Assembly: GCF_000708675.1 (NCBI RefSeq) | Contig: NZ_JELR01000001.1 | Span: 1,612,001-1,676,000 of the forward strand | DNA length: 64,000 nucleotides | Reading direction: 5' to 3' | Origin: Microbulbifer sp. HZ11 | GTDB lineage: Bacteria; Pseudomonadota; Gammaproteobacteria; Pseudomonadales; Cellvibrionaceae | Shown here: one piece after another, positions 1-9,472 of the stretch | Layout: the number at the start of each line of letters is the position of its first letter | Position numbering within the stretch: the stretch's first letter is position 1 | Program-made: the position numbers and the translations under genes | The notes under the pieces: generated by a model | What the model saw: the letters and a program-made list of their open reading frames with translations, nothing else | Database searches by the model: none | What the model was told of the DNA's origin: nothing

Positions 1-465
<465 letters not shown>

Positions 466-504
466 TCATTGAACGATCAAAAAAACCCCGGGAATCGGGC
501 CCGG

Positions 505-738
505 CTACTGGCCTGCTTCTTCCGGGGTAAGTGTTTTCATCTGCACCGCATGCAGGGTGCCATCGGCAATCTTGTCGGAAAGAGCGCCGTAAACCAGCTG
601 CTGTTTCTTGAGGCGGCTGAGGCCATTGAACGCATCACTGACCACGGTGAGCTGCAAGTGACTGCCCTCAAACGCCACTTCTACCTGACTACCGGGAATT
701 TGCCCTTCAATCAGGGACTTGATCTGATCTGGTTGCAT
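505..738 (-). CDS. ibaG: BolA-family protein IbaG
   Basis: A 77-residue BolA/IbaG-type protein. Family members pair with monothiol glutaredoxins and bind or traffic [2Fe-2S] clusters; IbaG is linked to acid stress in E. coli. The compact BolA fold is visible as a leading helix (MQPDQIKSLIEGQIPGS), beta strands (EVAFEGSHLQLTVVS) and the typical FNGLSRLKKQQLVYGAL segment, ending in an amphipathic strand before the C-terminus. Length matches IbaG (~80-90 aa) and is shorter than BolA proper. It sits between mlaC and murA, exactly where yrbA/ibaG is found in other gammaproteobacteria, which supports this name over bolA. Confidence 0.9.
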   Translation of the reverse strand: MQPDQIKSLIEGQIPGSQVEVAFEGSHLQLTVVSDAFNGLSRLKKQQLVYGALSDKIADGTLHAVQMKTLTPEEAGQ

Positions 739-844
739 AGGTGGGACTACTTATCGGCTAAAAAGAGCGCGCAAGTGTACTGGAATCACCACCGGTGCGC
801 AGCCGCGATACCGCTGAGCACCGGCACATAACATCAACTTCGCA

Positions 845-1537
845 TCAGTTGCCGGCAACCTTGTCCGCGGCGGACCAACCGGCAATCACCTTGTCGATAT
901 CCCCGTTATTGGCCTGCATCGCCTGGGAGAATTGGCCGCGGAAGGTTTTGCCCAGATTGACTCCGTTCAGAATCACATTGATCAACTTCCACTGGCCACT
1001 GCGGTTGCGCACCAGAGTGTAGGAGACTTTGGTCAAGCCTTCCTTGCTACGCACTTCCTGCAATACGTTGACGCGGTTTCCGCTGGGGGCCGAACCCGGG
1101 TTGATCACTTTCACATCCAGGTTGCCAAAGGTCGCCACGCCGCGGGCGAAGGTTGCCACCAGGTCGCGGCGGAACGTGCTGGCAAATTTGGCGCGCTGCG
1201 CCGGTGTTGCCTGCTTGGCGTAGCCACCCATCACCCCGCGGGCAATAAAATCGAAATCGACCACCGGTTCGAGCACGCGGTCTACCGCAGAATAGTAGCG
1301 CTGCGGGTTGGAATTGAGATTTTTGCCTTCGGTCCGGATAACGTTGAGCAACTGTCCGGAAACCCCCTCGATCATGCTATAGGGGTTTTGCGCTGCTGAA
1401 GCCATTGGAGCCAGAAAGCAAAGTGCAACAGCAGATACCCACAACGAGAATTTGCGCGCAAGTTTTGCGATAGCAGTAGCGGAATCTCTCCGCACACTGT
1501 GCGTAATAAAGGTAAAACGAGAAGTGAGTGCGCTCAC
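845..1537 (-). CDS. mlaC: Periplasmic phospholipid-binding protein MlaC
   Basis: MlaC shuttles phospholipids between the outer-membrane MlaA complex and the inner-membrane MlaFEDB transporter. The C-terminal 200 residues carry the Tol-Tol-Ttg2 domain hallmarks: a helical start, FDFIARGVMG, a RDLVATFARGV helix and the closing QWKLINVILNGVNLG strand. The N-terminus has a signal peptide (hydrophobic SLWVSAVALCFLAP, cleavage near ASA-AQ). No ATG fits; the GTG at 1537 is chosen because GGGAGA lies 6 nt upstream, giving 230 aa with a rather long leader. A second GTG at 1495 is the alternative. Unusually, mlaF, mlaE, mlaD and mlaB are not next to it; kdsD diverges directly upstream. Confidence 0.9.
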   Translation of the reverse strand: MSALTSRFTFITHSVRRDSATAIAKLARKFSLWVSAVALCFLAPMASAAQNPYSMIEGVSGQLLNVIRTEGKNLNSNPQRYYSAVDRVLEPVVDFDFIARGVMGGYAKQATPAQRAKFASTFRRDLVATFARGVATFGNLDVKVINPGSAPSGNRVNVLQEVRSKEGLTKVSYTLVRNRSGQWKLINVILNGVNLGKTFRGQFSQAMQANNGDIDKVIAGWSAADKVAGN

Positions 1538-1841
1538 AGATAATCTCCCATTGGCAATTCGTCCCTTGGATACCCACAGCGCCAAAAAGTGTCGTGGGAC
1601 GCCGAAAAAATCATGCTGGCGGTCGTGGATCAGACAAAGCGTACTTCGCCCGGCCTCCACAGCTGACAATAGCGGCGGCAAACTATACCATGGCGGCCCT
1701 CCGGACAAGCGGCACTGGGTCACTTTGCATCGAGGCGCCGTTTTTTGAACCAGTATTAATAGGTTAGCACCTATATCCTCCCTGCACGCGGGTCCACCAT
1801 AGTCGCCCGCGTTCCCAGGTGGGGCGAACACGAGACACACC
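1538..1841. other. Divergent intergenic region between mlaC and kdsD
   Basis: This gap holds the control regions of two divergent gene sets. On the minus strand a weak sigma-70-like pair is visible, TTGTCC (1708-1703) and TATAGT (1687-1682), but the 15 bp spacer is short. The mlaC ribosome binding site GGGAGA is at 1549-1544. No convincing promoter for kdsD and no remnant of mlaD, mlaE or mlaF coding sequence was seen in any frame. Confidence 0.5.
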
Positions 1842-2813
1842 ATGGGTAAAGATCTGATTATCCAGGCCGGACGCCGTACCATCTCCATGGAAGCCGCCGC
1901 AGTTACGGCACTGGAGCCCCGCATTGGCGAAGATTTCCACCGCGCCTGCGAGCTGATTCTCAATTGCCCCGGGCGGGTGATCGTCTCCGGCATGGGCAAG
2001 TCCGGGCATGTGGGCCGCAAGATAGCCGCCACCCTGGCGAGCACCGGCACCCCCAGTTTTTTTGTCCATCCCGGTGAGGCCAGCCACGGCGACCTGGGCA
2101 TGATCACGCGCCAGGATCTGGTAATCGCCATCTCAAATTCCGGTACCTCCGCCGAAGTGCTAACGCTGTTGCCGCTACTCAAGCGACTGGGTATTCCGCT
2201 AATCAGCATGACCGGCAAACCGGATTCGCCCCTGGCGCAGTCTGCCGACGTCAATCTTGATATCGCGGTAGAGACCGAGGCCTGCCCACTGAACCTGGCC
2301 CCGACCTCCTCCACCACCGTCACCCTGGTGATGGGTGACGCCCTCGCCGTTGCGCTGCTGGAGGCACGGGGCTTTACCGCCGAAGACTTTGCCTTTTCCC
2401 ACCCCGGAGGCGCGCTCGGTCGGCAGCTGCTGCTGAAGGTGGAAGATGTGATGCACGCGGGGGATGAACTTCCGCAGGTCACCCCACAAACACCGCTCTC
2501 CAAGGCACTGCTGGAAATGACCAGCAAGGGCTTTGGCATGACCACCGTGGTGGATGATCGCGGCCAATTACTGGGTGTCTTTACCGACGGCGACCTGCGC
2601 CGGGTGATTGACCAGAGACTGGAAATGGATACCGCCACCATGGAACAGGTAATGAGCCGCCGCCCCAAGACAGTGAGTGCGCACACGCTCGCGGCGGAAG
2701 CACTGCGCATCATGGAAGACAACAAGATTACCGCACTGGTTGTGGAAGACCCGGAACACCACCCCATCGGCCTGCTGCACATGCACGACATACTGCGCGC
2801 CGGTGTAATCTGA
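1842..2813 (+). CDS. kdsD: D-arabinose 5-phosphate isomerase KdsD
   Basis: Converts D-ribulose 5-phosphate to D-arabinose 5-phosphate, the first step of Kdo synthesis for lipid A-core. The 323-residue protein has an N-terminal SIS sugar-isomerase domain (about residues 40-180; SGMGKSGHVGRKIAATLAS, the SNSGTSAEVL phosphate loop, LAPTSSTT) followed by two CBS motifs (about 208-262 and 276-323). This is the standard architecture and length. It is the first gene of a + strand cluster with kdsC 15 bp downstream. Paralogues GutQ and KpsF share the fold, but the neighbourhood with kdsC and lptCAB fixes the assignment. Confidence 0.97.
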   Translation: MGKDLIIQAGRRTISMEAAAVTALEPRIGEDFHRACELILNCPGRVIVSGMGKSGHVGRKIAATLASTGTPSFFVHPGEASHGDLGMITRQDLVIAISNSGTSAEVLTLLPLLKRLGIPLISMTGKPDSPLAQSADVNLDIAVETEACPLNLAPTSSTTVTLVMGDALAVALLEARGFTAEDFAFSHPGGALGRQLLLKVEDVMHAGDELPQVTPQTPLSKALLEMTSKGFGMTTVVDDRGQLLGVFTDGDLRRVIDQRLEMDTATMEQVMSRRPKTVSAHTLAAEALRIMEDNKITALVVEDPEHHPIGLLHMHDILRAGVI

Positions 2814-2828
2814 TCCCACAACCGAAGA

Positions 2829-3404
2829 ATGCCACCACCAAAAGGAAAAAAAACCTTGAGCCAGACATCCGTCAGCGACCAGCAGATTCAGGACAAGCTG
2901 AGCCGGGTACGCCACCTGATTCTCGATGTGGACGGCGTACTCACCGACGGCCGCCTGTACTTTGACAACCAGGGCAACGAACAGAAAACCTTCCACACCC
3001 TGGATGGCCAGGGTATTAAAATGCTGCAGCGGTCCGGTGTCGCTGTCGCCATAATCACCGGCCGGCGCAGCGCCCTGGTCGAAAAGCGCGCGCATGACCT
3101 TGGTATCACGCGACTGATTCAGGGGCGCGAGGACAAATACACGGCCTTTCTGGAGTTGTTTGACCGCGAACCCTACAGCCTGGAACAGATCGCCTATGTA
3201 GGTGACGACTATCCTGACCTACAGCTCATGACCCGCGTGGGTTGTCCTATTGCGGTCCCCAACGCCGCACAGCCGGTATTGGAGCGCGCACTGTTCGTCA
3301 CCGAGCGCGGTGGCGGAATGGGAGCGGTGCGGGAAGTTTGTGATCGCATTATGCACGCCCAGGGAACCTTTGAAGCCGCTCTGGCTCCCTATATAGCCCA
3401 GTAA
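2829..3404 (+). CDS. kdsC: 3-deoxy-D-manno-octulosonate 8-phosphate phosphatase KdsC
   Basis: HAD-superfamily phosphatase that removes phosphate from Kdo-8-P, giving free Kdo. The nucleophile motif is LDVDGVLTDG (DxD), followed by the second motif IITGRRS, a conserved Lys in the GREDKYTAF stretch and the acidic YVGDDYPDL motif. It lacks a large cap domain, as expected for the tetrameric C0 KdsC subfamily. The ATG at 2829 gives 191 aa. A TTG at 2856 has a better-spaced ribosome binding site (AAGGA) and would give 182 aa, closer to the family, so the true start is uncertain. It lies between kdsD and lptC. Confidence 0.95.
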   Translation: MPPPKGKKTLSQTSVSDQQIQDKLSRVRHLILDVDGVLTDGRLYFDNQGNEQKTFHTLDGQGIKMLQRSGVAVAIITGRRSALVEKRAHDLGITRLIQGREDKYTAFLELFDREPYSLEQIAYVGDDYPDLQLMTRVGCPIAVPNAAQPVLERALFVTERGGGMGAVREVCDRIMHAQGTFEAALAPYIAQ

Positions 3405-3452
3405 CCATTTTACGAGTCAGGCCTCTGACACAGGAAAAGGAAGAGATATCGG

Positions 3453-4016
3453 ATGCGCACCTGGTTTCCCCTGGTGATCGTGGTAACACTGGTCTCCCTG
3501 GGGCTCTGGTTTACCGAGAGCCCACCGGAACAGTTGCTGGGCAAACGCCCCACCCAGCAAGAACACAGCCGCGCGGCGGACCTGATCATCCGCGATGCGC
3601 GTACGCGTCACTACAGTATCGACGGCGATCTGGCCTATGAAGTCGACGCCAAACGCATCACCTTCTTCCAGTTTGCCCGGCGCGACCGGGCAGACCTTAC
3701 CGAACCGCGCATGATGTTTTACCAGGGCGACGATACCAAGTGGCGCACCGAGTCGCGCACCGGTGTGGCCTACGACAACGGTCAGAAAGTCGTACTCGAG
3801 GGCGATGTCTCGGTGATGGAACTGCCGCAGCCCGGAATTACCCTGCGCACCCCGAAAATTGTCATCAAACCCCGAGAAGAATTCGCCGAGACCGACAAAG
3901 TTGTTACCATTACCGATGGCCCCAACCTGACCACCGGCAAGGGTCTGCGCGCCGATCTTAAAAAAGACAAGGTAGAAATACTGTCCGATGTGGAAAGCCG
4001 CTATGAAATCCGTTAG
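3453..4016 (+). CDS. lptC: LPS export protein LptC
   Basis: LptC is the bitopic inner-membrane component of the Lpt bridge; it accepts lipopolysaccharide from LptB2FG and passes it to LptA. The 187-residue protein starts with one membrane anchor (WFPLVIVVTLVSLGLWF, residues 3-19) followed by a periplasmic beta-jellyroll with the typical pattern DLIIRDARTRHYSIDGDLAYEVDAKR and TPKIVIKP. A purine-rich ribosome binding site (GGAAGAG) precedes the ATG. Its 3' end overlaps the start of lptA by 14 bp, consistent with translational coupling. Confidence 0.94.
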   Translation: MRTWFPLVIVVTLVSLGLWFTESPPEQLLGKRPTQQEHSRAADLIIRDARTRHYSIDGDLAYEVDAKRITFFQFARRDRADLTEPRMMFYQGDDTKWRTESRTGVAYDNGQKVVLEGDVSVMELPQPGITLRTPKIVIKPREEFAETDKVVTITDGPNLTTGKGLRADLKKDKVEILSDVESRYEIR

Positions 4017-4536
4017 TACCCGCCGTCGTCTGTCCGCACTGGCACTTGCCCTGGCCTGCGCACTGCCGGGCACGTTGGCCCAGGCGCTGCCCGATGACCG
4101 CCAGCAGCCCGTGAAAGTCTCCGCCGATAATCTCGAGGCCAATCGCAACAAGAATCTGTCCGTGTACAGCGGCAACGTGGTGATTAGCCAGGGCTCGCTG
4201 CAGATTCGCGCCGACCGGGTTGAAGTGCACGGCAACAGCAAGGGGGAGATCAACAAGGTGATCGCCACCGGTAAACCTGCGCACTTTCAGCAACAGGTGG
4301 AAGAGAGCACCTCGCCGGTAAAGGCCCGCGCCGCGCGCATCGAGTTTCTGGTAGCCAGCGATGCCCTGCAATTAACCGGCGAAGCCTTTGTCGATCGCGA
4401 TGGCAACACCCTGTCCGCAGAGCGCATTGACTACGACCTCAACAGCGAGCAGATGAAGGCCCGCGGCCAGTCCGAGAAAAAACGTGTGGAAATGATCTGG
4501 AAACCCGAAGGGCAGTCCGGAAGTAACGACGAGTAG
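4003..4536 (+). CDS. lptA: LPS transport periplasmic protein LptA
   Basis: LptA oligomers form the periplasmic bridge that carries lipopolysaccharide to LptDE. The ATG at 4003 is preferred over the upstream in-frame ATG at 3988 because GGAAAG lies 6 nt before it. From there a clear signal peptide (RRRLSALALALACALPGTLAQA) leads into an OstA-type domain: PVKVSADNLEANRNKNLSVY, GNVVISQGSLQIRADRVEVH and the later beta repeats. The product is 177 aa, the usual size. It overlaps lptC by 14 bp and is followed after 85 bp by lptB; that gap contains a run of eight or nine C. Confidence 0.95.
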   Translation: MKSVSTRRRLSALALALACALPGTLAQALPDDRQQPVKVSADNLEANRNKNLSVYSGNVVISQGSLQIRADRVEVHGNSKGEINKVIATGKPAHFQQQVEESTSPVKARAARIEFLVASDALQLTGEAFVDRDGNTLSAERIDYDLNSEQMKARGQSEKKRVEMIWKPEGQSGSNDE

Positions 4537-4621
4537 CGGGGTAGACCGGCACCTTGCCAGCCCCCCCCAAAGCAGAATTTTCAGGCGCGGCCTCCAGCCG
4601 CCCCTCAGCCGGAATTGAATA

Positions 4622-5347
4622 ATGGCAACGCTCAAGGCGCTTCACCTCGCCAAGCAGTACAAAAAGCGCAAAGTCGTGCAGGACGTGTCCGTCAGTGTCT
4701 CCAGCGGCCAGGTTGTCGGCCTGCTCGGCCCCAACGGCGCCGGTAAAACCACCTGTTTCTACATGATTGCCGGCCTGGTGCAGGCGGATGCAGGCCAGGT
4801 GATGATCGACAGCGAGGATATTACCGGCCTGTCGATGCACGGCCGCGCACGCAAGGGTATCGGCTACCTGCCCCAGGAGGCCTCGGTCTTTCGCCGCCTG
4901 TCAGTCCAGGACAACATTCTTGCGATCCTGCAGACGCGCAAGGACCTGAGTAATACCCAGCGCAAAGAGCAGCTGGAAGCCCTGCTGGAAGAATTCCATA
5001 TTACCCATATCCGCGAGAGCCTCGGCATGGCCCTGTCCGGGGGTGAGCGGCGACGGGTGGAGATTGCCCGCGCCCTGGCGACCAACCCGGCCTTCGTCCT
5101 ACTCGATGAACCATTTGCCGGTGTAGACCCGATATCCGTCAACGACATCAAGCAGATCATTCGCCACCTCAAAGACCGCGGCATTGGCGTATTGATTACC
5201 GACCACAATGTGCGCGAGACCCTGGATATCTGTGAGACCGCCTTTATTGTCAGCGAGGGCCATATCATCGCTTCTGGTGACCCCCGCGACGTCGCCGAAA
5301 ACAAACAGGTAAAAGACGTCTACCTGGGACATGAGTTCACCATCTAA
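4622..5347 (+). CDS. lptB: LPS export ABC transporter ATP-binding protein LptB
   Basis: The cytoplasmic ATPase that powers LptB2FGC. All ABC signatures are visible in 241 residues: Walker [10 protein letters not shown] (about 35-43), Q-loop region YLPQEASVF, signature [15 protein letters not shown], Walker [14 protein letters not shown] and the switch histidine in LITDHNVRE. The last residues ([12 protein letters not shown]) are the LptB-type C-terminus. lptF and lptG are not in the window, as is usual. The gene sits between lptA and rpoN, with a 230 bp gap before rpoN. Confidence 0.97.
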   Translation: MATLKALHLAKQYKKRKVVQDVSVSVSSGQVVGLLGPNGAGKTTCFYMIAGLVQADAGQVMIDSEDITGLSMHGRARKGIGYLPQEASVFRRLSVQDNILAILQTRKDLSNTQRKEQLEALLEEFHITHIRESLGMALSGGERRRVEIARALATNPAFVLLDEPFAGVDPISVNDIKQIIRHLKDRGIGVLITDHNVRETLDICETAFIVSEGHIIASGDPRDVAENKQVKDVYLGHEFTI

Positions 5348-5577
5348 CCCTGAAAGCGGAAAAATTTCCCCGTTTTGCGCTATGGAGCGGACGTAAGTCA
5401 CAGGATTTTGCCCATGACCAAATGCTTGCATTTTTTCGGCACACTTATTGCTTAACCGCCCCCTTGTCTTCCGCCCCGCCCCGGGGTAGTCTGCATGAAA
5501 TGAGCTTTACCCCGCCGCAGGGAACATAAAATTCTCCGCAGCGGATCCACGCCAGACTTTTCTGCCGGCATACCCCT

Positions 5578-7038
5578 ATGAAGCAGTCACTCCAGTTAAA
5601 ACTCGGCACTCAGCTGACGATGACGCCACAGCTGCAGCAGGCCATCCGTCTTCTGCAACTGTCGACCCTGGACCTGCAACAGGAAATCCAGTCCGCACTC
5701 GACAGCAACCCGCTGCTGGAATCGGACTTTGACGAACACGCCGGCGAATCCCATCAGGATCAAAACACTCCCGCCGAGCGCAAAGAGGAAGCCCCGGAAC
5801 GGTCCACTGAGGCGCAGAGTGAATCCGCCGCAGACGGAGACTGGAACAGCGACATTCCCGACGACCTGCCGGTAGACACGCGCTGGGATGACATCTACTC
5901 CAGCGGCAGCCACAGTGGCGGTGAAGGTGACGAATATGCGCTGGAACAGCGCAATGCCGCCTCGGAGAGCCTGCAGGATCACCTGATGTGGCAACTCAAC
6001 CTTACACCGCTGACCATTGAGGACAAGCTGATCGGCGAAGCCCTGATTGACGCCATTGCACCCAATGGTTTTCTGGATACCCCCATCGAAGAACTGGCGG
6101 AATCCATGGAGCTTGAGTTGGATGAAGTAATGGCGGTGCTCAAGACCATCCAGCAGTTGGAACCCGTGGGCTGTGGTGCGCGGGACCTGCGGGAAAGCCT
6201 GCTGCTGCAACTTCACCAGCTGCCAGAACACACTCCCTGGCTGCCCCAGGCCGTGACCGTTGTCAGTCAGCACCTGGATCTGCTAGGCAAAAGGGATTTC
6301 CGCCAACTGAGCCGCCGCACACGTCTCAGTGAATCGCAGCTGGGCGAGGTAATGCGCCTGATCCAGACCCTTACCCCCTACCCCGGCGAAGCGTTTGGCG
6401 GTGAAGAGCCCCAGTATGTAGTGCCGGATGTAATCGTCAGCCGCAAACACGACCGCTGGGTAGTAGAACTGAACCCCGAGACCACGCCCAAGCTGCGCAT
6501 CAACGACGCCTACGCGGCAATGATCAAACGGGCTGACAATTCCAGCGAAAACAATTACCTGCGCGACAATCTGCAGGAGGCCCGCTGGTTTCTGAAGAGT
6601 CTGCAAAGCCGCCACGAGACACTACTGAAGGTGGCAAGCAGTATTGTGGAAAAGCAGCAGGGCTTTTTCGAACAGGGCCCTGAAGCCATGAAGCCCATGG
6701 TGCTGGCAAATATCGCCGAGACCATTGGCATGCACGAATCCACCATCTCACGGGTAACCACCCAGAAGTACATGCTCACCCCTCGCGGTGTGTTCGAACT
6801 CAAGTACTTCTTCTCCAGTCACGTCAGCACCGATTCCGGCGAAGACGCCTCCTCCACCGCCATCCGGGCACTGATCCGCAAGCTGATCGACGGGGAACAG
6901 CCGCGCAAGCCGCTATCAGACAACAAAATCACCCAGGAGCTGGACGCCCAAGGCATCAAGGTCGCACGCCGTACCGTGGCCAAATACCGAGAGTCCATGG
7001 GCATCCCCTCTTCCAGCGAACGCAAGCGACTGGTTTAA
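5578..7038 (+). CDS. rpoN: RNA polymerase sigma-54 factor RpoN
   Basis: Sigma-54 directs RNA polymerase to -24/-12 promoters and needs an AAA+ activator. The 486-residue protein has the Gln/Leu-rich activator-interacting region I (LTMTPQLQQAIRLLQLSTLDLQQEI), an acidic region II (about 50-120), the core-binding domain, a helix-turn-helix and the C-terminal RpoN box ARRTVAKYRESMGI, which reads the -24 element. The neighbours lptB upstream and hpf-ptsN-rapZ-ptsO downstream are the classic rpoN locus. It is directly relevant to the -24/-12 promoter found at 49388 downstream of the CbrB gene in this same window. Confidence 0.97.
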   Translation: MKQSLQLKLGTQLTMTPQLQQAIRLLQLSTLDLQQEIQSALDSNPLLESDFDEHAGESHQDQNTPAERKEEAPERSTEAQSESAADGDWNSDIPDDLPVDTRWDDIYSSGSHSGGEGDEYALEQRNAASESLQDHLMWQLNLTPLTIEDKLIGEALIDAIAPNGFLDTPIEELAESMELELDEVMAVLKTIQQLEPVGCGARDLRESLLLQLHQLPEHTPWLPQAVTVVSQHLDLLGKRDFRQLSRRTRLSESQLGEVMRLIQTLTPYPGEAFGGEEPQYVVPDVIVSRKHDRWVVELNPETTPKLRINDAYAAMIKRADNSSENNYLRDNLQEARWFLKSLQSRHETLLKVASSIVEKQQGFFEQGPEAMKPMVLANIAETIGMHESTISRVTTQKYMLTPRGVFELKYFFSSHVSTDSGEDASSTAIRALIRKLIDGEQPRKPLSDNKITQELDAQGIKVARRTVAKYRESMGIPSSSERKRLV

Positions 7039-7244
7039 CGACTCCGGTCACAGAATGCCTGTGACGCACCTCTGATGTCACCCCAGTCCTCACAGCTGCG
7101 GTTTGCGCCCCTTTTTTGATCAATTTCCAGGCAACCAATAGCCTTGCGGCGAGTGTATCCTTCCATTCTGACGCACTTCCTAGTAGGGTTGCCGCCCTGT
7201 GCGGGGGTGCACCAGATTGTGTTGTACCCGATGAGGAGAAATCC

Positions 7245-7538
7245 ATGCAGATCAATATCAGTGGCCACCACGTAGACGTTACTCCGGCCATTCGCGATTA
7301 CTGCCTGACCAAACTGGACAAGCTCTCCCGCCATAATGACCTGATCACCACAACGCAGGTTATCCTGTCCGTCGACAAACTGATCCAGAAAGCCGAAGCC
7401 CGCGTTCACGTGAACGGCAATAAGGATATTTTTGCCGATTCGGAATCTGAGGATATGTACGCAGCGATCGACTCGCTCACGGACAAACTCGACCGGCAGC
7501 TGCTGAAACACAAAGAGAAGTTACGCGGTCACCGCTAG
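7245..7538 (+). CDS. hpf: Ribosome hibernation promoting factor (short form)
   Basis: Hpf binds the decoding region of idle ribosomes and promotes 100S dimers in stationary phase. The ATG at 7245 is chosen because GAGGAGA precedes it by a few bases. The resulting 97 aa start with MQINISGHHVDVTPAIRDYC and end with a conserved helix (MYAAIDSLTDKLDRQLLKHKEK), matching the short-form family. It lacks the C-terminal dimerisation domain of long HPF. A 206 bp gap separates it from rpoN, so it may also have its own promoter, although none was identified. Confidence 0.94.
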   Translation: MQINISGHHVDVTPAIRDYCLTKLDKLSRHNDLITTTQVILSVDKLIQKAEARVHVNGNKDIFADSESEDMYAAIDSLTDKLDRQLLKHKEKLRGHR

Positions 7539-7593
7539 GCTCATACCCATACGAGCCAACGGCTGATTCGCACCGCTAGATCATCTGTACGTT

Positions 7594-8055
7594 ATGACAT
7601 TGGAAGCATTACTCTCTCCCCGCCTGAGCCTTTGCCACCTGGCGGGGAGTAGCAAGAAGAAGCTGTTGCTCAATATCGCCCAGGCGATCTCGGATCAATA
7701 CCCCGAACTGGACACCGACACAGTGTTCAACCAGCTGGTCGCCCGGGAGCGCCTGGGCTCTACCGGCATTGGCGAAGGTGTCGCCATTCCCCACTGCCGC
7801 CTGCCTGGCAGTGAAAAGCCAATCGGCGTGCTCTGCACCACTTCACCCGCGGTGGATTTTGATGCGATCGACCGCCAACCGGTAGACCTGCTGTTCGCCC
7901 TACTGGTACCGGAGGATTCCGACCAGGAGCACCTGGATACTCTGGCGGAAATTGCCGCTCTGTTCAGCGACAGCCGGGTCCGTGAAAAACTGCGTGAAGC
8001 CACCACCAGCGATGAACTCTACGCACTGGCGATCAACAGTGCCGCGGCAGCCTGA
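7594..8055 (+). CDS. ptsN: Nitrogen-PTS EIIA protein PtsN
   Basis: EIIA-Ntr is the terminal phospho-acceptor of the PtsP-PtsO-PtsN chain and modulates potassium, phosphate and nitrogen responses by protein contacts rather than sugar transport. The 153-residue protein carries the mannitol/fructose EIIA domain with the phosphorylated histidine in VAIPHCR (His67) and the LGSTGIGEG stretch before it. Start, length and position between hpf and rapZ are typical. The reading frame is followed by a 117 bp spacer before rapZ. Confidence 0.96.
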   Translation: MTLEALLSPRLSLCHLAGSSKKKLLLNIAQAISDQYPELDTDTVFNQLVARERLGSTGIGEGVAIPHCRLPGSEKPIGVLCTTSPAVDFDAIDRQPVDLLFALLVPEDSDQEHLDTLAEIAALFSDSRVREKLREATTSDELYALAINSAAAA

Positions 8056-8172
8056 TTTTTGTTGAGCTAGCGCTCAATGGCGCAGTTTTCGACCCCGCCG
8101 ATCGGGGCGACTGATTTATACTGGCCCGACGATTCAACAGAGCCTGCTCAACCTGCAAGGAGCGCGAGTGCA

Positions 8173-9051
8173 ATGCGATTGGTCATCATCAGTGGTCGTT
8201 CCGGCTCGGGCAAAAGTTCTGCCCTGCAATTGCTGGAAGACGTCGGCTTCAACTGTATCGACAACCTGCCCGCCAGCCTGCTGCCGGAGCTTGTCCGTCG
8301 GGTCAGTGAGCAGACGCCCCAGGAACCCAGTGAAAATACCCAGCTGGCCCTCGGTATCGATGCCCGCAACCTGTGGCAGGATGTCCGCCACGCCCCCCAG
8401 GTTATCAATAACCTGCGCGACAGCGGTATCGAGTGCGATGTGGTCTATCTGGATGCGCGCTCGCCGGTGCTGGTTCAGCGCTTTAGCGAGACCCGCCGCA
8501 AACACCCCCTCAGCGACAGCCGCACCCACCTGCTGGAAGCCCTGAATCGGGAGAAGGAAGTCCTTGCCCCTCTTGCGGCCATGGCCGATCTGGTCATCGA
8601 TACCAGCAGCCTCAGCCTGCATCAGTTGCGGGATCAAATTAAAACCCGGGTCGTAGGGAAGGACTCTCCCGGCATGGCGGTGTTGTTCCAGTCCTTTGGG
8701 TTCAAACACGGTGTACCGGTAGATGCGGACCTGGTCTTTGATCTGCGCTGCCTGCCCAACCCCTACTGGGTCGCGGAGCTGCGGGAAAAAACCGGGCTGG
8801 ATCCGGAGGTGGCAGACTTCCTGCGCTCCCACCAGGAAACGGAAGATATGCAGCGGGACATCACGGCCTTCCTCGAGCGCTGGCTACCGTCGTACCAGCA
8901 GAGCAACCGCAGCTACACCTCGGTGTCGATCGGGTGTACCGGAGGCCGACACCGCTCGGTCTACATGGTGGAACAATTGGCGAAGCACTTTGCCGACACC
9001 TTTGAAAACATCCAGGTTCGCCACCGCGAGCAACAAAAAAAACGCAGCTGA
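8173..9051 (+). CDS. rapZ: RNase adapter protein RapZ
   Basis: RapZ binds nucleotides through its N-terminal P-loop domain and acts as an RNase E adapter for the GlmZ sRNA in enterics; in other groups its role is less clear. The ATG at 8173 is chosen since it directly begins MRLVIISGRSGSGKS (Walker A) with AAGGAG upstream. The 292-residue protein has the middle motif VYLDARSPVLVQRF and the C-terminal domain with RCLPNPYW and GCTGGRHRSVYMVEQL, which holds the RNA- and sugar-binding site. It is followed after 48 bp by ptsO. Confidence 0.95.
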   Translation: MRLVIISGRSGSGKSSALQLLEDVGFNCIDNLPASLLPELVRRVSEQTPQEPSENTQLALGIDARNLWQDVRHAPQVINNLRDSGIECDVVYLDARSPVLVQRFSETRRKHPLSDSRTHLLEALNREKEVLAPLAAMADLVIDTSSLSLHQLRDQIKTRVVGKDSPGMAVLFQSFGFKHGVPVDADLVFDLRCLPNPYWVAELREKTGLDPEVADFLRSHQETEDMQRDITAFLERWLPSYQQSNRSYTSVSIGCTGGRHRSVYMVEQLAKHFADTFENIQVRHREQQKKRS

Positions 9052-9099
9052 CCGCTCCACACCGGCGCCAGCTAAAAATCAGATCAAAGACCATCGAGC

Positions 9100-9369
9100 A
9101 TGCCGAAAAGTCGTATCACCATCATTAATAAACTCGGACTACACGCCCGCGCCGCCAGCAAGCTCGCGCAGACCTGCGCACGCTATTCCTCAGATGTAAA
9201 AGTGCACTGTCATGGCAAAGCCGTAGACGGTAAGAGCGTAATGGCACTGATGCTACTCGCCGCTGGCAAAGGCGTGGAACTCGAACTGGAAGTGACAGGT
9301 CGAGACGAAGATGCGGCACACGAGGCGATTTGCACCCTGATCAATGACCGGTTTGGCGAAGGCGAATAA
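9100..9369 (+). CDS. ptsO: Phosphocarrier protein NPr (PtsO)
   Basis: An HPr-like phosphocarrier of the nitrogen PTS. The 89-residue protein has the phospho-histidine motif KLGLHARAASKLA (His15) and the region around VDGKSVMALMLLAAGKG, where the serine of GKS corresponds to HPr Ser46. It passes phosphate from PtsP (not in the window) to PtsN, encoded 1.5 kb upstream. Length and position immediately after rapZ identify it as PtsO/NPr and not the sugar-PTS HPr. Confidence 0.95.
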   Translation: MPKSRITIINKLGLHARAASKLAQTCARYSSDVKVHCHGKAVDGKSVMALMLLAAGKGVELELEVTGRDEDAAHEAICTLINDRFGEGE

Positions 9370-9472
9370 AAAGCGAAATAGCCCAGAGAACCAAGAGGCA
9401 AACAAGCTGCCATTTGCCGGTTTCGCACTATAATGCCGGCACCCGCCACTCTATCCAGAATCAGGACCCTCC

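Noticed and set aside
845..2821. Minus-strand open frame of 658 codons spanning mlaC and the antisense of kdsD
   Set aside because: Only the last 230 codons have homology (MlaC). The remainder is antisense to kdsD and is kept open by GC-rich codon use.
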